A DNA stretch of 64,000 bases from Paramyrothecium sp. XJ0827. Its lineage: Eukaryota > Ascomycota > Sordariomycetes > Hypocreales > Stachybotryaceae. Positions within the stretch are counted from its first letter, which is position 1. Every line of letters starts with the position of its first letter. Of the stretch, positions 35,004 through 45,500 are shown in pieces. Location: NCBI GenBank assembly GCA_020881915.1, contig JAJFPB010000004.1, forward strand, positions 682,001 to 746,000, read 5' to 3'. The position numbers were made by a program, and so were the translations under genes. The notes under the pieces were generated by a model. The model was not told the origin of the DNA, searched no databases, and worked only from the letters and a program-made list of their open reading frames with translations.

Positions 35004-35841
35004 TGTTGCGACACTAGGAGACTGAATCGGGGAAATAAAGGAGAGGGAAAACAAGAGCGCAGGCTCGTCGGGGGGTGCGGCGCTTCAATGCGAGGAATTA
35101 CGATTAATGGTGAGTTCAAGGTATCGATAGAGAAAAGAAGAGCATGGGGATGGAATTGGTCAGCAATGGATCGAACCGAAGCCGCCGGTGGAGCTTCGTC
35201 GACGTACTGCAAAAGCTTCTGCGCGGCAGAGCAGCCAAAAAAAAAAAAAAGAAGCATGGCCTTTGTCCGAGGTTTGGCCGGCGAACAGCAACTCAATCTG
35301 CCCCGATAAGGCAATACAGTGCCACGAGAGCAAGGTACGTACCCTGGTCTCCCGCCTTGCCTTACATCATGCAGCACGAAAAAAGCAAGACAGCTGTATC
35401 CGTAGCTGTGCCTGTACCTCGTGCAGTTGGTGGGCCGCGCCGACGCTGGCTGGCTGAGACGCGGTACCTGCAGTCCGAGATGATTCATGCAGCGCTGGAG
35501 TCGACGTGTGACCCTGTTCGATAGGTTTGATCTTCGGAAGCACCTCCCAGCTGAGTTGGACTATTTCACTCTCGTCTTCCTTGCTTTTGCCGTGGCTTTC
35601 CATTGTGCGGCCGAGGACGGCAGCATTGTGCTACGCGGCACGTTGTATATAAATACCGGCCTCGCCTGGAATTATACTCATGTCCCGTCCAGAGCTAGAA
35701 CGGCCTGGCCTCCCCCCACCGCGTGATCTCATCTTACACCAACTGTGAACGAACTTCTGTGCCGACGGATTTCAGATTCAGCGCAGGCTTTCTGAGAACA
35801 TAACTTCACAAATAAGACTCAATTGAAAACCGCACCTTAGC
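35004..35841. promoter_or_regulatory. Divergent promoter, MIA40 and thiamine pyrophosphokinase
   Basis: 838-nt region between two housekeeping genes. TATATAAATA at 35646-35655 is a good TATA-box match about 190 nt before the thiamine pyrophosphokinase ATG. A poly-A run sits near 35237-35250. No exon is supported. Confidence 0.5.
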
Positions 35842-36793
35842 ATGACGGACGCTGACTCTGCCACGTTCGAGTGGCACCCCGCCAGGCTCCTCCGGGACCA
35901 TGACGACGCCGATGAGTTTGCGCTGCTCATCCTCAACCAGCCATTGCGGAATGGCACTCACCTGCGCAAGCTGTGGAAGAATTGTATGTGATTTTGGCGC
36001 TCGGCGTGTCACTCTTGGTTCCATGTAGATTTGAGATTGAGGCCGGGACTGACCATTGTTTAGCTTCCATGCGTGTAGCGGCCGATGGTGGTGCGAATCG
36101 ACTGCATGAGCTGTCGTCCTTCCGAGGCAAATACGTACGTCTCCATTGGCGGTGCTTCTCGGCGCAACTGCACCAAGATGCAATCACTAACCGCCCGGAC
36201 AGTCTAACCTCCAAGCCATCATTGGCGACCTGGACTCCCTCGCCCCCTCGGTCCGCGACTTCTACCTCTCCCAGCCCCAGCCCACGCAGGTCATCCACGA
36301 TAAGGACCAGGAGTCGACCGACTTCGGCAAGGCCATCCGTTGGGTGCGCAACGCCCACCCGGCAGGCATCGACATCGTCGCCCTTGGCGGCATCGGCGGC
36401 CGCGTCGACCAGGGCCTCAGCCAGCTGCACCACCTGTACCTGTTCCAGGCGGACCCGCGCTACGCCGAGGGCCGTGTCTACCTGCTGTCCGGCTCGAGCC
36501 TGACCTTCTTGCTCAAGACGGGCACGCACCGCATCCACGTGCGCGGCGAGGACCCCGGCGGCAGCGAGGACGTCTTCGGCAAGCACGTCGGCATCATCCC
36601 GCTCAAGGAGCGCAGCGTCATCACCACCAGCGGCCTGGAGTGGGACGTGACCGACTGGGAGACGCAGATGGGCGGCAACCTGAGCACGAGCAACCACGTG
36701 CTGCCCGAGACGCGGTGCGTCGAGGTGACGACCACCAAGGACGTCCTGTTCACCATTGCGCTGCGCCAGGTGGACAGCGAGGACGATGCCTAA
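35842..36793 (+). CDS. THI80: Thiamine pyrophosphokinase
   Basis: Transfers pyrophosphate from ATP to thiamine to make the cofactor thiamine diphosphate, in the cytosol. Exons 35842-35983, 36064-36134, 36203-36793; introns of 80 and 68 nt; 267 aa. Catalytic-domain marks: RVAADGGANRL (joined across intron 1 as NSSMRVAADGG), IIGDLDSL, DQESTDFGKAI, and ALGGIGGRVDQGLSQLHHLY. The C-terminal thiamine-binding domain shows TTSGLEWDVTDW and GNLSTSNHV, as in yeast Thi80. Length is slightly under the yeast enzyme (319 aa). The symbol is given by homology to yeast; no other family fits. Confidence 0.95.
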
Positions 36794-37168
36794 CGGCAGA
36801 GGAGAGAAGGGGGGAGGAGGCAAGCAGGATATGACGACGATATGACCATGTTATAAGATTTGGAAATGTCAGATTGGAAAAAGCATGAACCTCTTTCTTT
36901 GTTTCGAAGCTACAGGTAGGTAAATACGTCGATACCCGCGAGACAAAAATCATCTCTTTTGCCCAAGAACGCCACGCTAGTTGATGCACCGATTCCCGTA
37001 ACATTTTGTCCCTTCCACCCCATTGAGACCACTCTTTCGAAAAGGCCCTCCTGCTGCTTCCTCCACTAGCTTCCAACTCTCTCACATCTATGATCCCAAC
37101 CAAAAATCGACATGTAGACAAACCAGTTCCCCCTGCCCTAATTTCAAGGCATACATACGAACGCCGCC
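36794..37168. other. Intergenic between convergent genes
   Basis: 375 nt containing the 3' ends of the thiamine pyrophosphokinase and BOS1 genes. Nothing else seen. Confidence 0.5.
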
Positions 37169-37988
37169 TCACCGCAGGTAGTGCAGCACCAGCCAGCAGA
37201 ACAGGAAGAAGACGATGACGCCGGCGGCAAAGATCCACTTGTCCTCGCGGGCGCGGCGCTCGACCATGCGGATGGTGTCGCCGCTGACGCCCAGCGTGTT
37301 GGCGATGCCGTACAGGCGCTTCTGCGTGCCCTTGAGCACCTCGCGCTGCTGCGTCAGGTCGCCCAGCACGGCCTGCCCGCGGGCGATGTAGTCGTCGAGG
37401 GCCTGGTTCGTGCTGGCGAAGAAGTTCTGCTCGCGGAAGGCGTGGGCCTCGCGCATCTCGTCGGCGGACCCGCCGCCCATGCCCATGCCCATGCTCGCGG
37501 GGCCGGCGGCGCTGCCGTGGCGCGGGTGGAAGGCCGAGTGCGTCGTGGTGGCCTGGGCGTTGGCGTAGGGGTTCTCGGGGGTCGCCTGGTAGGGGCGGCG
37601 GCCCAGCAGCTCGGCGCGGTTGGCCTGGTGCTGGGCGTCCTCGCGGGCCTTGCGCAGGCCGTCGACCTGGGCGCGCATGTCGGCGAGGTCGTCGCGGAAC
37701 CGGCGGGCGCGCTCCTGCGCCTCGGCCTGCTTCTTGGGCACGATCTCCTGCCGCGCGAGGCTGCTGTACTCGTCGAGCGTCTTGGTGAAGGCGGCGAGCG
37801 ACGCCGACACGTTGCCGACCTCGGCGGCCGTGGGCTGGGCCGACAGGTTGGAGAGCTCGCTGCGGAGGGCCTTGCTCTGCCGCAGGGCCGAGTTGTAGGC
37901 GACGTTCTGGGGGGGAGAGGGCGGTACGTGTCAGTGTTTGGATTTTACTTTTCTGCTGGGGCCAGGGCGGACGACTGCTACTCACCAT
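37169..37988 (-). CDS. BOS1: Bos1/membrin-type Golgi Qb-SNARE
   Basis: SNARE of the ER-to-Golgi fusion complex. Exons on the minus strand: 37988-37986 (the ATG alone) and 37906-37169, intron 79 nt; 246 aa. The first exon supplies only Met, followed by a perfect GTGAGT donor; exon 2 begins NVAYNSALRQSKALRSEL, matching the conserved Bos1 N-terminus. An N-terminal helical bundle with heptads, the motif FREQNFFASTNQALDDYIARG, then the SNARE coil (VLGDLTQQREVLKGTQKRLYGIANTLGVSGDTIRMVERR) and a tail anchor (FAAGVIVFFLFCWLVLHYL) follow. Strong match to the family. Upstream, another divergent gene (MFS) starts 730 nt away. Confidence 0.93.
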
Positions 37989-38719
37989 CTTGAGGCTTGT
38001 ATCACGAATGTGCTGGCGGTCAAGTTTGGTTGTTTCTCTTCTGTGTTGTCGATGTCAAGGGGCGACAGTGGCATCTCCGTTTACATGGGACACCTTTTCG
38101 TAACCGACCGTCACTGGCACATGCAAAGGCCACCTCAGTAATTCCAACTGTACCAAGCAAGGTACGTACATAAATGAAGTACCGCCGGACCGGGATTCGG
38201 ACCCATTTTCTCCGCCCGGCCCATCAGCCACCCTTCGATTGGAGATTCGAGAATAGAAACAAGCATGCGTCAAGCCATCGCAAGAGACACTCACTCGCTC
38301 CGTCGTGATGAGACAATCGCATTGTGCTCCTCTGCAGGGACTTGCTAGTTTCAACGGCAATGCATCGACAGCGCGCGGCAAGCTCCCGCGGTAGAAGCCC
38401 GTCCCGCCGCGTCCACTGCACTGCACCGCACCGCAGCATCGCTTAGCCAGGCTCTAGGATGGATCTGCGGCCGTATAGCCGTCCCAACATAAGTTGCCGA
38501 ACTCGGCACCGATGCCGACCTTGCGCAGGAGTGTTATATCCGGCCAGCAATCGTATATAGCACCAACGGCCCCAGCGCACAATGGGAATTGCGGCACCTG
38601 CCGTTGTTCCTGCAGATTGCTGCTCAAATCCAACGGTGTCATGGTCGTCTTTCTTCAACTAGTTCATTCAGACGTTGCGCCACGAATCATCGTCAACGCC
38701 ATCGTCACCACCATCCAGA
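37989..38719. promoter_or_regulatory. Divergent promoter, BOS1 and MFS genes
   Basis: About 730 nt. A T-arm-like string near 38180-38205 was checked for a tRNA and rejected. No exon is supported. Confidence 0.4.
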
Positions 38720-40327
38720 ATGGCGTCCACCTCGCCACTTCCGCCAGCGCCTGATCTTGTTTCCGACACCAGCCAACGGACATCTCAGGAGGACGACCTT
38801 GAAGAAAATGCAGACCTAGAGGACCCACGACCGCCGCCGTATTCCGTTTTCACGACATGGCAGAAACGAGCCATCGTCTTGTCTGCGGCGCTGATGGCCT
38901 TTACGTCACCGCTGTCGGCGCAAATTTATTTACCTGCCTTGACTACCATTGCCAATGACCTCAGGATCACGGACTCGCAGGTCAACCTTACGATCACGAC
39001 CTACATGATCTTCCAGGGCATCACGCCCATGTTCATCGGCTCCCTCGCCGACAGTGGGGGCAGGAGACCGGCCTTCTTTCTATGTTTCGTCATCTACATC
39101 GGCGCAAACATCGGCTTGGCGCTCGCACCGAGCTACGGCGCCGTCCTCGGCCTGCGATGTCTGCAATCCGCCGGGTCCAGCAGTACTGTGGCCCTGTGCA
39201 GTGCCGTCGTTGCTGACATTGTCACTTCGGCCGAAAGAGGCCAGTACGTGAGCTACACGGCCGTCACAACCATCCTGGCGCCAGCGCTGGGCCCCGTCAT
39301 TGGAGGTGTGCTCTCGCAGCACCTAGGTTGGCGCTCCATCTTCTGGTTCTTAACCATATTTGCGGCCCTCGCTACTATCCTCCTCGTCTGCTTCTTCCCC
39401 GAGACATGTCGCCATATTGTTGGTGACGGCTCCATTAGACCGCCCGCCCTGTACAGGTCGGTGTGGCAGGTCTTGCAGCGGCGACGTTTGGCCAAACCCG
39501 GGCCTGGCTTAGAGCGTCAGATCTCTAATGCCTCTTCTCATCGACAGAGCTTCAAATTTAAACCACCGAACCTGCTTGAATCCTTATTTATGCTATTCGA
39601 GAAGGGAACTGGACTTTTGCTGGGAACGGGGAGCATTTCCTTTGCTGGCTTTTACTGTCTCGCTACGGCCATGCCCACCTTGTTGAGCGAGAGGTACGGA
39701 TACAACGAGACGCAGACAGGTCTAATGTACCTTCCACTAGCAGGCGCATCTATTCTCGCTGCCATGCTTGTAGGTCCCTTGATCAACCGGAATTTCAAGC
39801 GGCACTGCCTTAGGCTTGGAGTGCCCTATGACCGCAGTCGCCAGCAGGACTTGATCGATTTCCCGATAGAACGGGCACGCATAGAGATTGGACTCCCACT
39901 TTTGGTCCTGGCCGGGTTGGCTTTCATCGGATGGGGTTGGGCCATGGCCGCCACTGTGCACGTCGCCGTTCTGTGCGTGCTGAGCGCCATCATCGGCCTC
40001 GGCATGATTGGGTTCAACAACACCACGAACGTCCTGCTGGTAGACATGCACCCGGGTAAGGCTGGGACGGCCCAGGCTGCCAACAACCTGACGCGGTGTC
40101 TCGTTGGCGCCGGAGCGACGGCTGCCATTGTGCCCATGATGAACGCCATGGGAGTGGGCTGGGCTTTTACTTTGGTTGGCGGACTATACATCCTGTGCAT
40201 TCCAGGGTTGTTCCTCCTGATGGCGAGGGGCAAGCAATGGAGGGCAGAGCTGCAACGGAAGGCTGAGCAGAAGATAAAGGGGGATGAGAGTATGCGGACC
40301 AACCAAAATCCAACAACGGAGAAGTGA
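38720..40327 (+). CDS. MFS transporter, DHA1 family (Qdr-like)
   Basis: Proton-coupled exporter of the DHA1 group related to yeast Qdr/Aqr proteins that pump out drugs, acids and polyamines. Single exon, 535 aa; the frame opens earlier at a TTG but the first ATG is 38720. Twelve predicted membrane segments. Signature sites: AQIYLPALTTIANDL in helix 1, LADSGGRRPAFF (motif A), RCLQSAGSS, ILAPALGPVIGGVLSQHLGWRSIFWFL (motif C), a central loop with two basic clusters, and MARGKQWRAEL near the C-terminus. It is followed on the same strand, 406 nt later, by a cytochrome P450 gene. Confidence 0.92.
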   Translation: MASTSPLPPAPDLVSDTSQRTSQEDDLEENADLEDPRPPPYSVFTTWQKRAIVLSAALMAFTSPLSAQIYLPALTTIANDLRITDSQVNLTITTYMIFQGITPMFIGSLADSGGRRPAFFLCFVIYIGANIGLALAPSYGAVLGLRCLQSAGSSSTVALCSAVVADIVTSAERGQYVSYTAVTTILAPALGPVIGGVLSQHLGWRSIFWFLTIFAALATILLVCFFPETCRHIVGDGSIRPPALYRSVWQVLQRRRLAKPGPGLERQISNASSHRQSFKFKPPNLLESLFMLFEKGTGLLLGTGSISFAGFYCLATAMPTLLSERYGYNETQTGLMYLPLAGASILAAMLVGPLINRNFKRHCLRLGVPYDRSRQQDLIDFPIERARIEIGLPLLVLAGLAFIGWGWAMAATVHVAVLCVLSAIIGLGMIGFNNTTNVLLVDMHPGKAGTAQAANNLTRCLVGAGATAAIVPMMNAMGVGWAFTLVGGLYILCIPGLFLLMARGKQWRAELQRKAEQKIKGDESMRTNQNPTTEK

Positions 40328-40733
40328 AAGATATTGGTGCTTGAGAGACCCTGGATAATGACTGAAGACACATAGAATAGAAATATTAAATAAATAAATA
40401 TGATTAATAATTACATCAACTGTACTGGTCCTCTCTGGGTATTTGCCTGACAACTTGGCAGCGAATGGAATCGCTTTGTCGCATAAGCTCGTTTAAAGCG
40501 GCGCGACCCCATCCACAGATTTGGGCCATTTCAAGAATCGTCAACTTAAACAAGATGAGCACGATAAAGGTCCACATATGTTGTACGAGGTCGTCGTTTC
40601 TTACGGCTTGATCGCCGGATTTGCAATTACGGCCGGGACAGTTTGAGCGCATCGGGCCCTCCTCTCGACTACACTAGAATAACCCGCACTTGGAAAATTC
40701 TGCAACTCACCAGATGTTCACACATCTGTCGCC
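40328..40733. promoter_or_regulatory. Intergenic between MFS and P450 genes
   Basis: 406 nt between same-strand genes, AT-rich at 40375-40420. It should contain the MFS terminator and the P450 promoter; no consensus element is recognised. Confidence 0.4.
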
Positions 40734-42547
40734 ATGTCGTGGGATACTAGTCTGGCATGGGGAGCCTACGTGACATGGGCTTTGCTGTGTCGCTTCACCG
40801 TATATCTGGCCAGCACGACCGTCCTTTCGCTGGCGACGGTTGCCGCGTACAGGCTGTTCTTCCACCCGCTGGCTCGCGTCCCGGGGCCGAGGCTCGCGGC
40901 CGTCTCCAACGTCTGGCACGCGGTGCAGGTCCGCAACGGCCGCGCGGCGACGCTGGGCCGGACGCTGCACAGGCGGTACGGGCCGGTGGTGCGCGTCGGG
41001 CCGAACGAGCTGTGGTTTGACAGCATGGAGGCGTGCAAGATCATCTACAGTGAGCATCAAGAGTCCGAGAACGAGCGGTTGGAGACACCCTGAAGGCTGA
41101 CGCGCGGTGTAGATCCGGGCAGCGGCTACGAAAAGTCCGACTTTTACCGTAAGTGCCCGCGTATCGTCCTTTGGGATGGTAGTAAGGCGTGGAACTAATC
41201 TAGCACAGTGGCCACGGTTCTGAGCAAGCCTGCGGTAGACGGACACCTGCGCCTTCATTTCCCAGACGCCCTGGACCTGCTGTCGGAATTTGACGTGAAC
41301 CGGTACCGCCTCCAGAGGCGACTGATTGGCCCCATCTACCAGACGTCCAGCCTGCTCAAGCACGAGGCGGCCATCGACGAGGTGCTGAAGCAGGCGGTCG
41401 CGCGCCTCAAGTCCCTGGACGGGGCCCAGGTCGACCTGAAGGAGTGGATGCACATCATCGCCGTCGAGTGCCTCAGCGCCGTCGTGCTGTCGTGGTCGCC
41501 CGGCCTGCTGAAGAAGGGGACCGACTGGAAGTCGAGCGCGCACAGCTACCAGGGCTGGCGGCGGAAGAGCGTCATGGGGCTCTTCCCGCTCGCCGTCAAG
41601 CTCGAGTTCCTGAGCAGGTCGTTTGGGCGCGCCTTCAGCATCGTCTGGGGCCTGCGCTTCAAGACGCCGCACAACTTCCGTCCCTTCTTTCCGGTACGCC
41701 ATCGTCACTACTGCTTAACTTCTGACTGCGCGCAGAGTCCCGTATTTGAAGCTGACGAGCAAACATGTAGGACGTGAATAGGAAGGTTTCGAAACGCGTG
41801 ACCAACGCCCTCAAGCCCAACCCGCCAAAGGACGGGCGGCGGGATCTCCTGAGCGACCTCATCCAGCTTCACAAGGAGAAGCCGCAGTTCACCGAATCAT
41901 ACCTGCGGAAGATGGCCGTCACCAACTTCGGCGCGGGCCACGAGACCATGGCGTCGACGCTCACGTCCGTCGTCGGCATGATTGCCTCTCACGAGACCGT
42001 GCACCGCCAAGTCGCGGCCGAGGTCCGCCAAGCCGCAGGCGACGACGCGACGTCCTACGCCCGCAGCGCCTCGCTAGCGTACACCCAGGCCGCCGTCAAG
42101 GAGGCCAAGAGGCTTCATCCCGTCATCTCCATGTCCCTGGCGCGCAGGGTGCCGGCCGACGCCGCCGCGGGGTCGCCGCCGCTCCGGCTGCACGGCTGCC
42201 GCGTCCCGCCCGGCACCACCGTCGGCTGCAACCCGGTGGCGCTGCACCGCAACGAGCTCGTCTGCGGGCCGCGACCGGACGAGTACGACCCGGCGCGGTG
42301 GCTGGGCGACCCGGACGCGGCGCGGAGGATGGAGCGCTTCAGCCTGGCCTGGGGCGGCGGCGCGAGGACGTGCCCCGGACGCCATCTGGCCGAGCTCATC
42401 GTCTTCAAGACCATCTCTGCCCTGTTTCTGGCCTTTGACATCGAGGTTGAGATACCGCCCGAGGACCAGACGCCAACCTACTTCCTATCCATGTTGGTCG
42501 GCTCCAAAGCCCGATTCATTGCGACACGGACCCCGGGGGCTCAGTAA
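40734..42547 (+). CDS. Cytochrome P450 monooxygenase
   Basis: Microsomal heme monooxygenase, substrate unknown. Exons 40734-41049, 41113-41148 (a 36-nt exon), 41209-41693, 41771-42547; introns of 63, 60 and 77 nt; 537 aa. N-terminal membrane anchor (TWALLCRFTVYLAST) and the proline-rich hinge FHPLARVPGPRLAA. The I-helix oxygen motif is GAGHETMAS. The K-helix ExxR is in KEAKRLHP, the meander has DPARWLGDP, and the heme loop AWGGGARTCPGRHLAEL has the cysteine ligand with Trp where Phe is most common. All key residues are present. A tandem MFS gene lies just upstream, so the pair could serve one metabolite or detoxification task. The CYP family was not assigned. Confidence 0.93.
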
Positions 42548-45500
42548 GAGTCGGATTCGCCGAGTGCGACCGGCAAACCGCAATTTTTCCCTTCTCTTTA
42601 CAGGCGCGCGCATGATGCCATACTGGATCAAATCTTACACCATTCGTCTTACACGGGATTCCAGACCCCACTGAGCCGACGAGCAATTCGCTGGCTGTTT
42701 CCGCACCCAACCAACCAGTCAGCACAAGCCCATCTCCCGGCCCGTCCTTATCTGTAATAATTGCCGTTGGTCAGCCACTGCTCGCGTGCGTGCGAAAGTC
42801 CCACATGGCTAGCACGGAATCGGGGCTCGATCTCTGCTTCTATTTTATGCCTAATTGTTGATAGTCATAAAGTCCTACTAAAGGGCCCCAGGCAAAACGT
42901 AATAGCAAATAAAGCCCACGGCGCATGGATCCAGAATAGGGAATTTTAAAAGAAGCGTAATGACTTTTGCCTCGTGTCTGTGGAGCGCTGTGGGAATCTG
43001 GACCCTACGTTTCCATGCAATCTCGAACGGGGGCGGGTTGGATTCTAATTACTCGACGACAACCCCGGTCGGTGGTTTGGTAATGGGGCCATCCCTCCCC
43101 TGTCGGTGGTTCGCCGATTCACCATGAACGGACGTTTGGCCCTGGGAAATTGCCCGGCTTGGCCGCAGTGGTGTCCTGCAGCCCGCGGCCTGGGCGACAC
43201 AAGACTACTTGGCGATCGCCTAGCATGCAAGGCTGGACGGGGGGAAGGGGCCACAGGGCCAAGCAAGCCAAGAAGGAAATCCGGCTGTCGTTGCGACCGA
43301 AGCTCGGCTGTTGTGGCAGCAGTTTCTGGTGCTGCCGTCTTGGCAGAGCGCGCATTGTGTGCGTCCATATGCCCACCATTGACGGGGTCCATCTGTAGTC
43401 GCGTGTCATTCTCAGCAGGCGTCCGGCTTGGCGAGAACTCTCGGGCATTGTTCCCGCGTTTGCACTCTCATAATTTTGTCACATTTCCTCGTGGGCACCG
43501 TTTCAGCGTTGCTACGACTCCTGATCTACGAATGGTCGCCGGATGGAAAGATCAGCGCTTCACGGTACCCTCCATGTTCAATCCGCAATCCTCCCTTGTC
43601 AGGCGAGAGGCAAAGCACGTCAGTTTCGATGTCGCTTTCACCGCAAGAGGCACTGAACAGCCTTATCATCGCGATCATGTCGGTTTGCCAGGCGTAGACG
43701 ATGTTGGAAGCCCTGCCAAGCGCCATGATCGTCTCATCTCAACGGGCATGTTTCGCCTCACGACCTCATCGGGTGGCGGGGGCTTCAGTACATTCTTCCT
43801 GTGGCGAGAGATAACCTCATTAGCGCTCGCCCCTTTCTCGCTAGATCTTTTGAGGGAAAAACTACGCATCGAAGCAACAGAGGACAGTAGGCTCCGGGCT
43901 GGTGCTACTGCTAGTCGTTCGTCCCCGTACCCACTAGTTTAGTTTCAGAGGAACAGGAGAGGCTCCCTGTTGTAAAGGATGGGCTAAATAGCCCAGTGGC
44001 TCTTTTGCAGTAGCTTCGATACGGCTTCCTTGCATGAGTCTAGGTCAATTCCGCGCTACTGCAGAAGGCCACACTGCAGCAGGCCACACTGTAGCGTGCT
44101 CTCGGTCGTCGGCCTCCTACGACAGCCACGGCGCAGCGACTCTGTGCTCTCGGCCTGTGATGCAATAATGTGGCATGTTTAAGCTTCCGTTGTGCATGCC
44201 GAAGAAGCACGATGACAGAATGATTCGATGAAAGGGCAAGGCAAGGAAGATGCCATGAAACCACATACACCCAGCTGCATTGATGCTCTTCCGCGATCGA
44301 GATGATGGGTGCGAGCTGCATTCCCGGTATCCTCTATCAACACGACCAAATAGCTTCCGAGCGTCGCATTGTGGCCAGGTAGTGATGTGATGCACCCGGT
44401 CGCAACCAAGGGGGTCATGGCTGGATTGCGGTGTGGTTACATCGCAGACAGGATTCATGTCAGCACGCTGGAGAATCTACAAGGTCCTTGTCGCGGGACG
44501 GGCCCTGCCACAAATGTGATTCGTTGTTGAGCTTATCGCGAGCAGGAATGGGAGGACAGATAGTGCGGTCCTGCGTCTAGGTTCTGATGTGAGCTCATGG
44601 ATATGAGCCGAACCAACAGGTTTGAGAGCCAGGTCTAAAGGAATCTCTGAATGAGCGACACGAAAGCTGATACGTCGGGGAGACGACAAAGGCTTGCATG
44701 GACGTCTTGGCCACCCCGCAAAGCACAAAAAGTTCCTCCCTTAAAGGTTGTCTTTGCGACCACGTCTATTGGACGAGGCCTTTGCTCAATGGAGTAAAGT
44801 CGACGACGTGCTCGAAGGGTGCATGGTGATCACTGCTCACTAATGAACGAATGATCCCCGGTTTGGTAATGCCACCACGTTGAAGGAGCCCAGTGAGGAT
44901 TCTCATTAGGTACGAACAACCAAACTGCGGAGGTTTGTTGTGGGTAACTGGCTGCCGGCCCTTGACGTTATACACAACAAGCGGCACTTTGGAGGGTTGG
45001 GCTCGCGGGCCAGGAAGTTGGCGCAAAGCCTCTTTTGGGAAATCTGGGGAAGACGTTTCCGAGGCGCCTCAATCTCGCTCGTCTCTACATTGAACGGCAA
45101 GTGTAAACTTTGGAAGACACAGCCGTCTGTATCCGTAAAGCCGAGGCTCTTGAATGGTTCTCCCAGGCCGGAACCAAGCACTCGAGGTTTGAATGAGTTT
45201 ACACCACCACGGTGGCGGAATGGACCTCTTCCACATGGCTCAGGGACCAACAATTAGACTAGCTGTCAGTCCCTGCCGGCAGCAGGAAGAGCTCCCCTGC
45301 TGTTTGCTCTCGTTGTCTTGCCCATTCGACATGGCCCAAGCTCCCATGGACCAGGGCTGGCCCGGCACGTTACATTGCCTCCTCCGCAGACGCATTTCCT
45401 AAGGCATCATGCATGCAGCGACGCTCCACCCCCAGCGAGGGCCGGGACCACTGCTGACCCTGACTGTTATCACCATTATCCAGTTCGAGGCTGTTGGGGC

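Noticed and set aside
38170..38215. Possible tRNA T-arm (GGTCCGAATCCC-like on the minus strand)
   Set aside because: Only a short hairpin; no matching acceptor, D or anticodon arms within 90 nt.
40707..41708. 333-codon antisense open frame over the P450 gene
   Set aside because: Shadow frame; crosses P450 exons and introns alike and matches nothing.
43124..43942. Plus-strand open frame of about 270 codons in the gene-empty interval
   Set aside because: The frame starts upstream at GTG; composition is Arg/Ser/Gly-rich, with no domain, signal peptide or family pattern. Long chance frames are common in GC-rich sequence.
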